A stretch of DNA of 64,000 bases. Origin: Oleispira sp036960605 (GTDB taxonomy: Bacteria > Pseudomonadota > Gammaproteobacteria > Pseudomonadales > Oceanobacteraceae). Made by a program: the position numbers and the translations under genes. Positions 24,314 to 34,110 of the stretch are shown here, piece after piece (positions within the stretch are counted from its first letter, which is position 1; every line of letters starts with the position of its first letter). The notes below the pieces were generated by a model. The model did no database searches. It saw only the letters and a program-made list of their open reading frames with translations, and was not told where the DNA came from. The stretch spans positions 1-64,000 of the forward strand of contig JBALXI010000006.1 of assembly GCA_036960605.1 (NCBI GenBank), given 5' to 3'.

Positions 24314-25744
24314 TTAAGCTTTCTCAGCTTGAATACGTTTAACGATGGCGCTGGTTGAGCAGTTGTCTTTAAAGCTCAAAACAATCACTTCACCGCCTGC
24401 GTCCATCACGGCTTCGCCGCCTGCAATTTCTTCGATTTTATAATCGCCACCTTTTACTAAAATACTCGGTAGCACTTTAGTAATTAAGCGCTCCGGCGTA
24501 TCTTCTGTAAAAGGAACAACCCAATCGACACTTTCTAATCCAGCCAATACCGCCATGCGGTGATCGAGTGGATTGATCGGGCGAGTAGGGCCTTTCAATC
24601 GTGATACCGATTCGTCGCTATTTACAGCGACTAATAAACGATGGCCTAAGGTCTTCGCTTCTTTTAAATATTGAACGTGGCCCGGGTGAATGATGTCGAA
24701 ACAACCATTAGTCATCACTAGGCTTTCGCCACGCTCTTTGCATTCACGTACCAGCTGCATTAATTCGTCTTCGTCGAAGAATGCTGCGCCGCCGTGTTGC
24801 TCGCTACGAATATCACTGCGGAGTTCATCACTGGTAACCGTTGCTGTACCCAGCTTACCAACAACAATACCCGCGGCGATGTTAGCAAAGGCGGTTGCGT
24901 GTTCTAGCGATTGTCCGGCGGCAAGTGCCGTGGCCAAAACAGAAATCACGGTATCACCGGCACCAGTCACGTCATACACTTCACGTGCACGAGTTGGTAA
25001 CGTTAGAGGCTCGACATTACGCTGAATTAAGGTCATGCCTTTTTCGCTGCGTGTTACCAACAGTGCGGTAAGGTCGTGTTCTTCTAACAGCGCTTTGCCC
25101 TTGGCAAATAAGGTTTCATCGTCTTTGCAATAACCAACAACCGCTTCGAACTCGGCTAGGTTAGGCGTAATTAACGTTGCGCCTTTATAGGGAGAGAAGT
25201 CGGTGCCTTTTGGATCGACTAAAACCGGCGTGCCCGCTTTACGCGCTGCTTGAATCAAGCGTTGCGGATCGGTCAGTGCGCCTTTGTTATAATCGGATAA
25301 AATTACCGCGCCCGCTGCAGCGACTTGCTGATCGAATTGGGTATAAATCGGATTAAGGTCAACGTCGTGAAAGGCTTCTTCAAAATCCAAGCGAATCAGT
25401 TGTTGATTGCGGCTTAGAATACGCAATTTAGTAATCGTTGGGCTGCTTGCATGACGTAAAAAGCCACACTCAACGCCTTTATTATTCAGCATCGACTGAA
25501 GGTCGTTGGCATTTTCGTCATCGCCGGTAATACCAAACAAGCGCGCTTTAGCGCCCAATGTTGCAATATTTAGGGCGACGTTGCCCGCGCCGCCGGCACG
25601 GTTTTCAATATCTTGTACTTTCACTACAGGTACTGGCGCTTCAGGGGATATGCGCGATGTAGGCCCCTGCCAATAACGATCCAGCATGACATCGCCGAAT
25701 ACTAATACCTGTGCTTGATGGAAGTTAGGAACTTGTAAATCCAT
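24314..25744 (-). CDS. hldE: Bifunctional heptose-7-phosphate kinase / heptose-1-phosphate adenylyltransferase
   Basis: Two-domain enzyme of ADP-heptose synthesis. The N-terminal ribokinase-like kinase has NRAGGAGNVALN and the C-terminal anion hole DVTGAGDTV. The C-terminal nucleotidyltransferase starts about residue 340 with TNGCFDIIHPGHVQYL (HxGH) and ends with TSAIVKRI. 476 aa matches the E. coli fusion (477). It is divergent from waaA, making an LPS-core locus with hldD. Confidence 0.96.
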   Translation of the reverse strand: MDLQVPNFHQAQVLVFGDVMLDRYWQGPTSRISPEAPVPVVKVQDIENRAGGAGNVALNIATLGAKARLFGITGDDENANDLQSMLNNKGVECGFLRHASSPTITKLRILSRNQQLIRLDFEEAFHDVDLNPIYTQFDQQVAAAGAVILSDYNKGALTDPQRLIQAARKAGTPVLVDPKGTDFSPYKGATLITPNLAEFEAVVGYCKDDETLFAKGKALLEEHDLTALLVTRSEKGMTLIQRNVEPLTLPTRAREVYDVTGAGDTVISVLATALAAGQSLEHATAFANIAAGIVVGKLGTATVTSDELRSDIRSEQHGGAAFFDEDELMQLVRECKERGESLVMTNGCFDIIHPGHVQYLKEAKTLGHRLLVAVNSDESVSRLKGPTRPINPLDHRMAVLAGLESVDWVVPFTEDTPERLITKVLPSILVKGGDYKIEEIAGGEAVMDAGGEVIVLSFKDNCSTSAIVKRIQAEKA

Positions 25745-25892
25745 CTTGATCCGCCACGTAAATTAAAGAGCGCTAAGTCTAACAAAACTAGGCTGTAGGA
25801 ACTAGCAGGCAGGCTATATAAGCTTGGTGAGGGTTTTGGTAACATATGGGGATAATTTTCATCAGTATTAGTTATTTATTCGGAGTTCACGA

Positions 25893-27188
25893 GTGGCGCG
25901 CTTTCTATACAACCTAGTTTTTACTCTAGCCATCCCTTTTATTCTTATTCGCATGTGGTTTCGCGGTGGGGCTAACCCAGGTTATCGCCAACGCTGGGCT
26001 GAGCGTTTTGCTGTATTCACCTTTAAGGGCAAAGCGAATGGGCTGTTGATTCATTCTGTTTCGGTAGGGGAAACCCTTGCCGCAGAGCCGTTGGTGCGCA
26101 GTTTGCAAGTTGCCAACCCAGATTTAACGCTGACCATTACCACAACAACGCCAACGGGCTCTGATCAAGTCAAAAGACTGTATGCGAAAGAGTTAGCCGC
26201 TGGCGATATCGTGCATGTGTACTTGCCTTATGACTTGCCTTGGTTGATGAATCGATTGATTAAAAAGATTCAGCCAAGCCTTTGTATCATTATGGAAACC
26301 GAGCTTTGGCCGAATATCATTCGCAGTTGTAATCAGCAGAAAGTGCCTATCATACTGGCGAATGCGCGGCTTTCTGAGAAGTCCGCTCGCGGTTACGCCA
26401 AATTTCCTAAATTAACCCAGCCTATGTTGCAGGGTTTAGACTTGATAGCGGCCCAGCATCGCAATGATGCTCAGCGCTTTATTAAGCTAGGCATCGATGA
26501 GAAAAAAGTCGATGTCACTGGCAGCATTAAATTCGATATCAGTATACCTAAGCAATCTCTGGCGCTAGGCAAAGAGCTGAAGCAGCAATGGGGAGAAGCT
26601 CGCCCAGTACTGGTATTGGCCAGTAGTCATGAAGGCGAAGATGATTTGATCCTCGATAGTTATCAACAGCTATTGGCTGATTTTCCCGATTTGCTATTGG
26701 TCTTAGTGCCGCGCCACCCTGAGCGCTTTGATGAAGTCGCTGCCATTGTATTGAGCCGTGATTTACATCTAGTACGTCGCCATGAATCGTTTGATAAAGG
26801 CAACTTACAAGCGAACCCTATGACCCAGGTGTATCTCGCCGATACTATGGGCGAAATGCTATTACTGCTCGCGACGGCGGACATTGCCATTATCGGCGGC
26901 AGTTTCATTGAGCATGGCGGCCACAATCCATTAGAAGCGTGCGCGCTCTCTAAGGCGGTTGTCATGGGCCCTAGCGATTACAATTTTGCCGCCATTTCGC
27001 AACAGCTTATGAACCAAGGCGCGATGCAGCAGGCCTCGCGCGAGAAGCTAACCATCTGCCTTCGACAACTGCTAGAACGCCCTGATCTACGGGATGATAT
27101 GGGCGCTAACGGAGAGAAGGTAGTTGCTGACAATCAAGGGGCCGTCGCCCGCTTAACCGAGTTGGTGAGTGAACTGCTGCATCGTTAA
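25893..27188 (+). CDS. waaA: 3-deoxy-D-manno-octulosonic-acid (Kdo) transferase
   Basis: GT30 glycosyltransferase that adds Kdo to lipid IVA at the inner membrane. N-terminal membrane anchor, then HSVSVGETLAAEPLV, ETELWPN, NARLSEKSARGYAKF and the C-terminal donor site GGSFIEHGGHNPLE are family signatures. 431 aa, normal length. Starts with GTG at 25893 behind cggag. Divergent from hldE. Confidence 0.95.
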   Translation: MARFLYNLVFTLAIPFILIRMWFRGGANPGYRQRWAERFAVFTFKGKANGLLIHSVSVGETLAAEPLVRSLQVANPDLTLTITTTTPTGSDQVKRLYAKELAAGDIVHVYLPYDLPWLMNRLIKKIQPSLCIIMETELWPNIIRSCNQQKVPIILANARLSEKSARGYAKFPKLTQPMLQGLDLIAAQHRNDAQRFIKLGIDEKKVDVTGSIKFDISIPKQSLALGKELKQQWGEARPVLVLASSHEGEDDLILDSYQQLLADFPDLLLVLVPRHPERFDEVAAIVLSRDLHLVRRHESFDKGNLQANPMTQVYLADTMGEMLLLLATADIAIIGGSFIEHGGHNPLEACALSKAVVMGPSDYNFAAISQQLMNQGAMQQASREKLTICLRQLLERPDLRDDMGANGEKVVADNQGAVARLTELVSELLHR

Positions 27189-27261
27189 TCATAATCCGCG
27201 ACGCCTATTATGTACTTATAGGCAATGAACTCTTTTCCTTCCTAAAATAGACTCTCTTCAT

Positions 27262-27289
27262 ATTTCAGCGTACAACTGTATGCTGAAAT
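27262..27289. promoter_or_regulatory. FabR/DesT-like operator upstream of the desaturase operon
   Basis: ATTTCAGCGTACA-AC-TGTATGCTGAAAT: 13-nt arms, palindromic except for one position. The core AGCGTACAACTGTATGCT closely follows the FabR/DesT operator pattern AGCGTACA-nn-TGTACGCT as I remember it. It lies 15 bp before the reductase start codon, just ahead of the ribosome site. Confidence 0.7.
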
Positions 27290-27304
27290 TACGGAGATGC
27301 CCTC

Positions 27305-28459
27305 ATGACCGCTAGTAGCAATGGATTGATGCAGCAAAGCTGGACTTGGTTTAGCCAAGCACTGACCCAGCACGATACCTTTCAAGGCTATTTTCAGCCA
27401 CTGATCCAAATGCTCGCGCCGCAGTGGAGCACAGATTCTTACCGTGCCCAGATCGTTGATATACGCGATGAAATGGATGATATGTACAGCTTAGTGCTAA
27501 AGCCCAAAACCGGCCTGATCGATCGTCACTGGCCAACTTTCCAAGCAGGCCAGTTCATCGAGTTAATGGTTGAGAAGGAAGGCACGCGGACACTGCGCTG
27601 CTTTAGTATTTCATCATCGCCAGCCTATTATGAAAAAACGGGGTTGATTGAACTGAGCATTCGTATTCAAGCGCAAGGTCGGATAACCCCTTGGATTCGA
27701 CAGCAGCTAAAAATAGGCAGTTTGGTCAATATATCAGCAGCTCAAGGGCAATTTGTTTTACCGCAAACAAGGGCTGATGATCAAAATCTTGAGAAGTATT
27801 TATTCATTGCCGGTGGCAGTGGCATCACGCCATTTCGCTCTATGTTGCAGCAGATATCTTCTATTGCAAGCAACAGTCGTGAACAAAGCGCCGATATTCA
27901 GCTGCTTTATTATTCGCGGAATAATCAACATGTGCTATTTCAGCAAGAGTTTGAGCAGCTAGCGCAAGAAAATTCGGGGTTAAGCATCGCTTTCATTGAT
28001 GGTGAAGAGAGTGGCTTTATTTGTACCGAGCACGTGCAAGCTTATTGCAGTGATTATTATTTACGTACGGCTTTTATTTGTGGCCCAAGCCCGATGATTC
28101 AGCAAGCACGCAAAGTACTTACTGAGCTGGAAGTCGCTCAAGACAAAATAGTTTTTGAATTCTTTGGTGCTGCACCGGTTGAAATTGAAAGTAATGAGCA
28201 AGGCGCGGTGGTATTCCAAACGTCTGATAAAACAGTAATCAGTGAAGAAGGTTCAGTGAGTACTTTATTAGAGCAAGCTGAAAATGCAGGCATTAGTCCG
28301 GTTTCTGGCTGTCGTATCGGTGTCTGTCACCAGTGCATCTGCAAAAAGAAAAGTGGCATTGTATTTAATACTCGCACGCAACAATATTCAGATACTGGCA
28401 GCGAAGAAATTCAGCTGTGTATCTCCGTCGCCCAAGGCGATGTGGTACTTGATCTTTAA
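27305..28459 (+). CDS. Ferredoxin reductase for the acyl desaturase (FAD/NAD domain plus 2Fe-2S)
   Basis: 384-aa electron-transfer flavoprotein. The FAD-binding barrel has LRCFSISSSP (R-x-Y/F-S), the NAD(P) domain has AGGSGITPFRSML and CGPSPM, and the C-terminal plant-type ferredoxin domain has CRIGVCHQC plus a fourth Cys in QLCIS. This order (FNR then 2Fe-2S) is typical of partners of stearoyl-CoA Δ9-desaturases such as Pseudomonas DesC. The desaturase follows after 20 bp in the same operon. Good ribosome site (acggag). Confidence 0.92.
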   Translation: MTASSNGLMQQSWTWFSQALTQHDTFQGYFQPLIQMLAPQWSTDSYRAQIVDIRDEMDDMYSLVLKPKTGLIDRHWPTFQAGQFIELMVEKEGTRTLRCFSISSSPAYYEKTGLIELSIRIQAQGRITPWIRQQLKIGSLVNISAAQGQFVLPQTRADDQNLEKYLFIAGGSGITPFRSMLQQISSIASNSREQSADIQLLYYSRNNQHVLFQQEFEQLAQENSGLSIAFIDGEESGFICTEHVQAYCSDYYLRTAFICGPSPMIQQARKVLTELEVAQDKIVFEFFGAAPVEIESNEQGAVVFQTSDKTVISEEGSVSTLLEQAENAGISPVSGCRIGVCHQCICKKKSGIVFNTRTQQYSDTGSEEIQLCISVAQGDVVLDL

Positions 28460-28479
28460 CGGACGAAAAGGAAATAACG

Positions 28480-29601
28480 ATGACAACACCTTTAGCGACT
28501 AATCGTCCTGACAGCGAAACGTTAAAAGCATTTGAAAGCGATCTTAATAAAATCCGTGAAGAAACCATCGCCAAGGTTGGCGATAAGGATGCTCGCTACA
28601 TTCGGAAAGTTATTCGCATTCAACGTATTAGCGATATGGCGGGTCGACTATCGTTAGTGCTGGGATTTTTCAATCCTCTGTTTTGGATCGCTGGGGTTGC
28701 TTTATTAGCGCTGTCTAAAATTTTAGATAATATGGAAATTGGCCATAATGTAATGCACGGCCAATATGATTGGATGAATGATCCCCATATTAATTCGCGT
28801 AAATTTGATTGGGATATCTGGGGCGATGGTGAATCCTGGAAGCGTTACCACAACCATGAACATCACACGTATACCAATATTATTGGTAAAGACCGCGACT
28901 ATGGTTATGGTTTATTACGTTTAAGCGATGATATAACGTGGCGTCCGAAAAACCGTTTTCAGTTTATTACTTATACATTATTAAGCAGCTTTTTTCAGTT
29001 TGGTATTGCGTATCATGAAGTCGCCGGAGAACGAATTTTTGCCGGCAAGCGTAAAGAAAATTCAAGCTTGCCGATTAGTCGTGAAGCACTGAAGCATTCT
29101 TTTTTTAGTAAGATAAAAAAGCAAGCTTTCAAAGAATACCTATTTTTCCCTACGCTGGCAGCACTGATCTCGTTACCCATGTTTTTTGCGGTATTAGCAG
29201 GCAACCTAGTGGCAGAACTGATTCGTAACTGGTGGACGTCGAGTGTGATATTTTGCGGGCACTTTACTGAAGATGCACATACCTTTGATGAAACCGAGTG
29301 TGAAAATGAAACGCGAGGCGAATGGTATTATCGTCAAATTTTAGGATCTTCTAATTTTGAAGGCAGTCGCGGGTTTCATATTTTAACGGGCCACCTTAGC
29401 TGCCAAATCGAGCATCATCTGTTTCCTGATGTGCCAGCGCACCATTATGTTGATATGGCCAAGCAGGTTCAGGCGGTCTGTGCGCAATACGATATTCCCT
29501 ATAATACGGGTTCGTTTGGCCAGCAATATTGGACCGTGCTGAAGCGCGTGGCAAAATACTCTTTTCCTACTGAGGAAGAACAGCGCATCGCGACTAGTTA
29601 A
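28480..29601 (+). CDS. Membrane acyl-CoA/acyl-lipid desaturase
   Basis: Di-iron fatty-acid desaturase of 373 aa. Three histidine boxes are present: GHNVMHGQYDW (HxxxxH type), HNHEHHTYTN (HxxHH) and QIEHHLFPD (HxxHH), with hydrophobic helix pairs between. Most like the DesB/Δ9-type acyl-CoA desaturases that use a dedicated reductase. It forms an operon with the upstream reductase and is expected to be induced when membrane unsaturation is low, given the FabR/DesT-like operator. The regulator itself is not nearby. Confidence 0.92.
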   Translation: MTTPLATNRPDSETLKAFESDLNKIREETIAKVGDKDARYIRKVIRIQRISDMAGRLSLVLGFFNPLFWIAGVALLALSKILDNMEIGHNVMHGQYDWMNDPHINSRKFDWDIWGDGESWKRYHNHEHHTYTNIIGKDRDYGYGLLRLSDDITWRPKNRFQFITYTLLSSFFQFGIAYHEVAGERIFAGKRKENSSLPISREALKHSFFSKIKKQAFKEYLFFPTLAALISLPMFFAVLAGNLVAELIRNWWTSSVIFCGHFTEDAHTFDETECENETRGEWYYRQILGSSNFEGSRGFHILTGHLSCQIEHHLFPDVPAHHYVDMAKQVQAVCAQYDIPYNTGSFGQQYWTVLKRVAKYSFPTEEEQRIATS

Positions 29602-29671
29602 GGGTTATACATAATGTGAACTATTGCCTACGCTATAGAGGTACGTCGGCAATTTTCATATAGGGTTCATC

Positions 29672-30418
29672 ATGTTGTTCAGCCAGCCTTTACCCACTAT
29701 TGGGTTAGTACCTCTGCGTATTGCTAGTTTTTTCCTGCTATTGCTGGTGTCCTTATCCAGCTATGCCGACGCTATCGGTTATATTAAACAGGCCAGTGGC
29801 AAGGTTCAGTTATACCGCGTCGCTGAGTTTAAGCCTCACATCATTAAATCTAAGCAGCTTCCTGTGGCACTCTTTGCTGGTGATAAGGTTCGTACTAAGG
29901 GCGATAGCAATGCTGTGATTCATTTAGAAGATGGCTCAACGGTGATGCTGACGCCACGTTCCTTTATTATTTTTAACCAGCAACAAGATCATTATATTGA
30001 GAACGGTAAAGTTCTTTACGATGTACGTAAGCAAGGGGGCGCTTCGGGGCTCATTGTGGCGACAAAATCGGCGACGATTGGAGTAAAGGGAACGCAGTTT
30101 ATGGTTAAGTCGACTGCTGATCAGCAGTCTATTTATTTAAAAAGAGGGCTGATTTCGGTGGATGCGAAGGGTGAATCCTTTAAGCGTTCATTAGCCAGCG
30201 AACTGGAGCAATTTGAACGCTATAGCCAAGGTATCACCAATGAATTTGAGCAGTACAAGCAGAAGCTGCAAAAAGAATACATTGAGTACGTACAATCGAT
30301 CAGTATGAGCGCGGGACAAGCCATCAATATTGATAATGAGAAATCGCTTACCGAGATAGAATTCAGCCAGCAAGACGAAGATGATTTTTCGCAGCTAGAA
30401 CAATTGAGTCAGCACTAG
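29672..30418 (+). CDS. Periplasmic FecR-domain protein
   Basis: 248 aa. N-terminal signal/anchor segment (about residues 12-32), then a FecR β-helix-like domain (DKVRTKGDSNAVIHLEDGSTVMLTPRSFI, NGKVLYDVRKQ, TKSATIGVKGTQF in segments), and a C-terminal Gln/Glu-rich helical tail. Unlike sigma-regulator FecR it lacks the cytoplasmic anti-sigma part. FecR-domain proteins of this type are frequently next to CHASE2 adenylate cyclases; here the cyclase is convergent, 61 bp away. Confidence 0.85.
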   Translation: MLFSQPLPTIGLVPLRIASFFLLLLVSLSSYADAIGYIKQASGKVQLYRVAEFKPHIIKSKQLPVALFAGDKVRTKGDSNAVIHLEDGSTVMLTPRSFIIFNQQQDHYIENGKVLYDVRKQGGASGLIVATKSATIGVKGTQFMVKSTADQQSIYLKRGLISVDAKGESFKRSLASELEQFERYSQGITNEFEQYKQKLQKEYIEYVQSISMSAGQAINIDNEKSLTEIEFSQQDEDDFSQLEQLSQH

Positions 30419-30479
30419 AGTTAGCATTAATGTCAGTATTAGGGTCATCTCTCACTGCTCATCGATAGCCGATAGCTGA

Positions 30480-32555
30480 TTATTTATGGTCGAAGCAAAA
30501 GTATCCTTGCCAGCTCAGCGGCTTATCTATAATGAAAGTCTGGCAGCGTTTGGCCATTAAGTCTGAAATAGCATCGTGCTTCGCGAGTTCAAGCCAAAGA
30601 CGTTCAGCGGCAGAAAAATCTCCTTTTCGATAACAAGCAAATGCTTCAATATACTGCTGTTGATGAGCCTCACTAAAGGCTATTGATTCGGTATAAATAT
30701 CGGTCGCTTGCTGACGCCCTAAAACTTTGATGCTATCAACAAAGCGAAGGCCCTGTTGTTGCTCGTTGGATAGATTGTCATAAACCTGACCACTGATTAA
30801 GAACTGACAGTGGTAACTCTTAGTCAGCCCCTCTAGACGAGAGGCAACATTTACAGCATCACCAAGGGCAGTATAACTAAAGCGTATGGAAGACCCCATA
30901 TTGCCCACCACAGCCTCTCCGGTATTAACCCCAATGCCTAAGTTGACCTCAGGCAGATTTCGATTTTCTCGTTCTTTATTCAAATGAGTAATCGATTTTT
31001 TCATCGCGATCAGTGCCGCGAAAGCACTTTGTTGATGATTGTCGATATCGATCGGGGCATTAAAAATAGCCATTAATGCATCTCCCATATACTTATCGAG
31101 CATACCGTCATTTTCAATGATGGCATTGGTTAAAGGCTCAAAGACTTCATTCAATAAGGAGACTAGCTGCTGTGGCTCTAAGCCTTCAGAAATCTGGGTG
31201 AAGCTTCTAAGGTCGGCAAAAATCACGGTAATTTCTTTTTGATCGCCACCTAAGCGTAGATGGGCGGGGTCGTCAGTTATTCGTTTAACCAGAGCAGGAG
31301 AAACATAGCTAGAAAAGGCACCTTTTATTTTTGCCGCATAGCGAGTGGTGAAGAGTAAATTTTCAGATTCTAAGAAAAATGAGCATAGAAAAAATAGGAA
31401 GTAACAGTACGATTCTCGCAACCAAATATCGTAGATGATAAATAGACCATTGCTGACGGCCCATAAGCCGATAAATAATGTCATATAGCCCAGCAGTTTA
31501 TAATGCATGGTAGAAATCGATGCGATTAATAAACACAGGTAGGCGATTAGTAATAGGATACTGATATCAAGGGCAGGGTAATGCTGAATCGCATTGTTTA
31601 ATAACAGATTATTGGCTGCCGTATAGTGCAAGTATAAGCCGGGTGTGACAGGGTCAATTGGCGTTGGCCGCATGTCATAAACCCCCAGTTCAGTTAATCC
31701 TATCAAGACAATTTTATTGTTAAAATCGACCGACGAATTTCCTGATAAAACCTCGGTAGCGGAAATGCTGTTAATATTTTCAAAATAATTGAGCTGAAAA
31801 TAATTGCTGTTGCCAAATGAGTTGTTGAGAAAATTAAATTGAGCAATGCCTTCTTCACTTAAGCGAATAGAAGCATTCTCTTCTTGTGCCTGGATTAATG
31901 CTTGAATGGCTAAGGTCGGAAAGAGATAACCATTAAATAAATACCCCAAAGAATAGCGCCGGAATATGCCATCACTATCAGGCTCTGTATTAAATACCGC
32001 GCAAGCAATGGCTGAGTCAGAAAGCTCAGCGATATTCGGTTCAGCATACGGGTATTCTCGTACACCGATAATAGAATTTTCGTTTTTACTCTCAATAGTG
32101 ACATCTAAATAGGCACAGTCTTCAATTCTATCGAGGGTCTCTTTATCGGATTCTTGAGAAGAAAATTGGCGCATAAAAAAGCCGGCAATAACATTGTCTT
32201 GCTCTGACATTTGTCGGGCAAGGTTACTATCATCCTCTGGGCTGCTGGTTTCAGAAAAAACGATGTCGAGTGCGACGACAGAGCTCTCTTGTAAATGCTC
32301 TAAAAGCTGAGAAAAAAGAGTACGTGACCAGGGCCAGCGCCCATATTGATTGATACTCTGCTCATCAATTTCGACCAAAATAATATCAGGATGTGCCTGT
32401 GGGCTTTGGCCTAGCTGTGAACGCAAAGCGTATTTTTCGTCTTCAATACTGAAGGCCAAGCGCTCAAAGAATGTTGGCTGATAGTAATAAGTTAAAAATA
32501 CCAAGCTAGTAAGAAAAATCATACCGCTAAGGCGTACAAAAAATCGTTTTGACAT
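30480..32555 (-). CDS. CHASE2-domain class III adenylate/guanylate cyclase
   Basis: 691-aa sensor cyclase. One N-terminal TM helix, an extracytoplasmic CHASE2 domain (about 30-325, QSINQYGRWPWSR near its start), three TM helices (about 330-410), then a class III catalytic domain (about 430-600). Metal-binding Asp residues are in VIFADLRSFT and YMGDALMAIF; the transition-state region is ALGDAVNVASRLEG, with Asn and Arg conserved. It should make cAMP in response to an outside signal. The C-terminal ~70 residues are TPR-like. cpdA at 35.5 kb would remove the product. Confidence 0.92.
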   Translation of the reverse strand: MSKRFFVRLSGMIFLTSLVFLTYYYQPTFFERLAFSIEDEKYALRSQLGQSPQAHPDIILVEIDEQSINQYGRWPWSRTLFSQLLEHLQESSVVALDIVFSETSSPEDDSNLARQMSEQDNVIAGFFMRQFSSQESDKETLDRIEDCAYLDVTIESKNENSIIGVREYPYAEPNIAELSDSAIACAVFNTEPDSDGIFRRYSLGYLFNGYLFPTLAIQALIQAQEENASIRLSEEGIAQFNFLNNSFGNSNYFQLNYFENINSISATEVLSGNSSVDFNNKIVLIGLTELGVYDMRPTPIDPVTPGLYLHYTAANNLLLNNAIQHYPALDISILLLIAYLCLLIASISTMHYKLLGYMTLFIGLWAVSNGLFIIYDIWLRESYCYFLFFLCSFFLESENLLFTTRYAAKIKGAFSSYVSPALVKRITDDPAHLRLGGDQKEITVIFADLRSFTQISEGLEPQQLVSLLNEVFEPLTNAIIENDGMLDKYMGDALMAIFNAPIDIDNHQQSAFAALIAMKKSITHLNKERENRNLPEVNLGIGVNTGEAVVGNMGSSIRFSYTALGDAVNVASRLEGLTKSYHCQFLISGQVYDNLSNEQQQGLRFVDSIKVLGRQQATDIYTESIAFSEAHQQQYIEAFACYRKGDFSAAERLWLELAKHDAISDLMAKRCQTFIIDKPLSWQGYFCFDHK

Positions 32556-32604
32556 TAGAAATATCCCCTATCAAACAGTCTAGTTCAAATTAGGGGCATA
32601 AAAA

Positions 32605-32624
32605 AACCACTGCAAGCAGTGGTT
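32605..32624 (-). terminator. Rho-independent terminator of tolC
   Basis: AACCACTGC-aa-GCAGTGGTT, a perfect 9-bp stem, followed on the minus strand by seven T. It lies 31 bp past the tolC stop and before the cyclase gene. Confidence 0.9.
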
Positions 32625-32655
32625 CAATCAATACGGCTAGATTAGCTAAAAGCTT

Positions 32656-33951
32656 CTACTTCAACCAAACGTTCAACGCTTGAATATCTGCTTCGCCTAA
32701 TGAACCCGCGAAGAATTTCAAGTTTAAAAGATTAATGATGTAGTCATAACGGGCATTGGCATAATCACGCTGAGCACCAAATAAATTACGTTGAGCGTTC
32801 AGTACTTCAACAATGTTACGAGTACCCACTTGATAGCCTGTTTCAGTCGCTTCTAAAGCACTCTTAGAAGAAACAGTTGCTCGCTTACGGGCTTTAACAA
32901 TTAATACATCCGTTTCGACTTGACGGTACAAACTACGAATATTGTTCTTAACAGTACGTTGTTGTAAATCTAGGTTGGCGCTGGCTTCAGTGGATTGTGC
33001 GGCGGCTTGTTTCGCTTTGGCATAATTACTACCACCGGCAAACAATGGAATCGTTGCGGTTAGAGCAAGTGTTGTCGTTGTGGCATCTTGAACTGAAGGG
33101 TTTATATATTTGTCACCCTTCTCATAACTCCACTGGGCGTTAATCTGAGGAGCGTAATTAGACCAGCCTGCTTTACGTGTATATTCAGCAGAGTTAACGC
33201 CTTCTTCGGCTAATTTAATTCCAGCATATTTACTTAGACCGGCATTGACCCACTCATCGACGACTTTTTCAGGGCTAGAAAATTCTACATCGGCTTGTAG
33301 ATGGCTTAATTTTTCAAAGCGTTGGCCTGTAATTTGCTCTAGTGCTTCGTAGCTAATATCTAAGGCTGCTTCTTGACCAATGAGGTTGGCATAAGATAAA
33401 TCGTAAGACGCTTCCGCTTCGTGCACTTCTGTAATGGCAATCAAGCCAACTTCAAAGCGTTGCTGAGTTTGTTCAAGCTGACGTTTAACGGCTTTTTCTT
33501 CAGCCTGTGCAGTTTCAAGATTTTCTTTTGCACGCAGAACGTTGAAGTAGGCTTCAGCACTGCGCAATATTAATTGTTGTTCACTTAACACATACTCAAG
33601 ATCAGAGGCATCACCACCGGCGGATGCGGCTTGATAATTATACCAGCTGTTTAAATTGAATAGCGTCTGGCTAATAGTGGCGTTATAAGAAAAAGTATCA
33701 ATGTCAGACGTTCCTGCATCGATTTCAGTTTCAGAGGATATCTTTTCAGCCCCTAACGTAACTTGCGGTAATAGTGCTGCACGAGCAAGACCTACTTGGT
33801 AGTTACCTGCATCACGCTTAGCTTTTGCCGCGGCTAGCTCAGCATCATTCGCTAGAGATAGCTGATATATTTCGTTAAGATCTGCTGCCATGATGTTATT
33901 GGCAAAAAAAGCAGAGGATAGTACCGATGTCAGTGCAATAATTTTTTTCAT
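32656..33951 (-). CDS. tolC: TolC-family outer-membrane efflux protein
   Basis: Outer-membrane channel used by RND/MFS pumps and type I secretion. Signal peptide MKKIIALTSVLSSAFFANNIMAA, then two OEP repeats of long helices with the typical QTLFNLNSWYNYQAA and the mirrored IPLFAGGSNYAKAKQAA. The frame extends 21 codons upstream, but ATG 33951 gives a proper signal peptide. 431 mature-plus-signal residues, shorter than E. coli TolC (493) because the C-terminal tail is missing, as in many marine homologues. Divergent from nudF, as in E. coli. Confidence 0.93.
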   Translation of the reverse strand: MKKIIALTSVLSSAFFANNIMAADLNEIYQLSLANDAELAAAKAKRDAGNYQVGLARAALLPQVTLGAEKISSETEIDAGTSDIDTFSYNATISQTLFNLNSWYNYQAASAGGDASDLEYVLSEQQLILRSAEAYFNVLRAKENLETAQAEEKAVKRQLEQTQQRFEVGLIAITEVHEAEASYDLSYANLIGQEAALDISYEALEQITGQRFEKLSHLQADVEFSSPEKVVDEWVNAGLSKYAGIKLAEEGVNSAEYTRKAGWSNYAPQINAQWSYEKGDKYINPSVQDATTTTLALTATIPLFAGGSNYAKAKQAAAQSTEASANLDLQQRTVKNNIRSLYRQVETDVLIVKARKRATVSSKSALEATETGYQVGTRNIVEVLNAQRNLFGAQRDYANARYDYIINLLNLKFFAGSLGEADIQALNVWLK

Positions 33952-34110
33952 AAATAACAAGGTCTCAAGCGTCTTGTAAAAATAGATTGATTGGAATTTT
34001 AACAGATTCATCAACTAATACATGGCTAAATTGTTCTCGTATCAGCAACAGTGCGTTACAGCTAATCAACCTTATCAGACGCATAATATTCCAAATGAGT
34101 AATGTATTAA

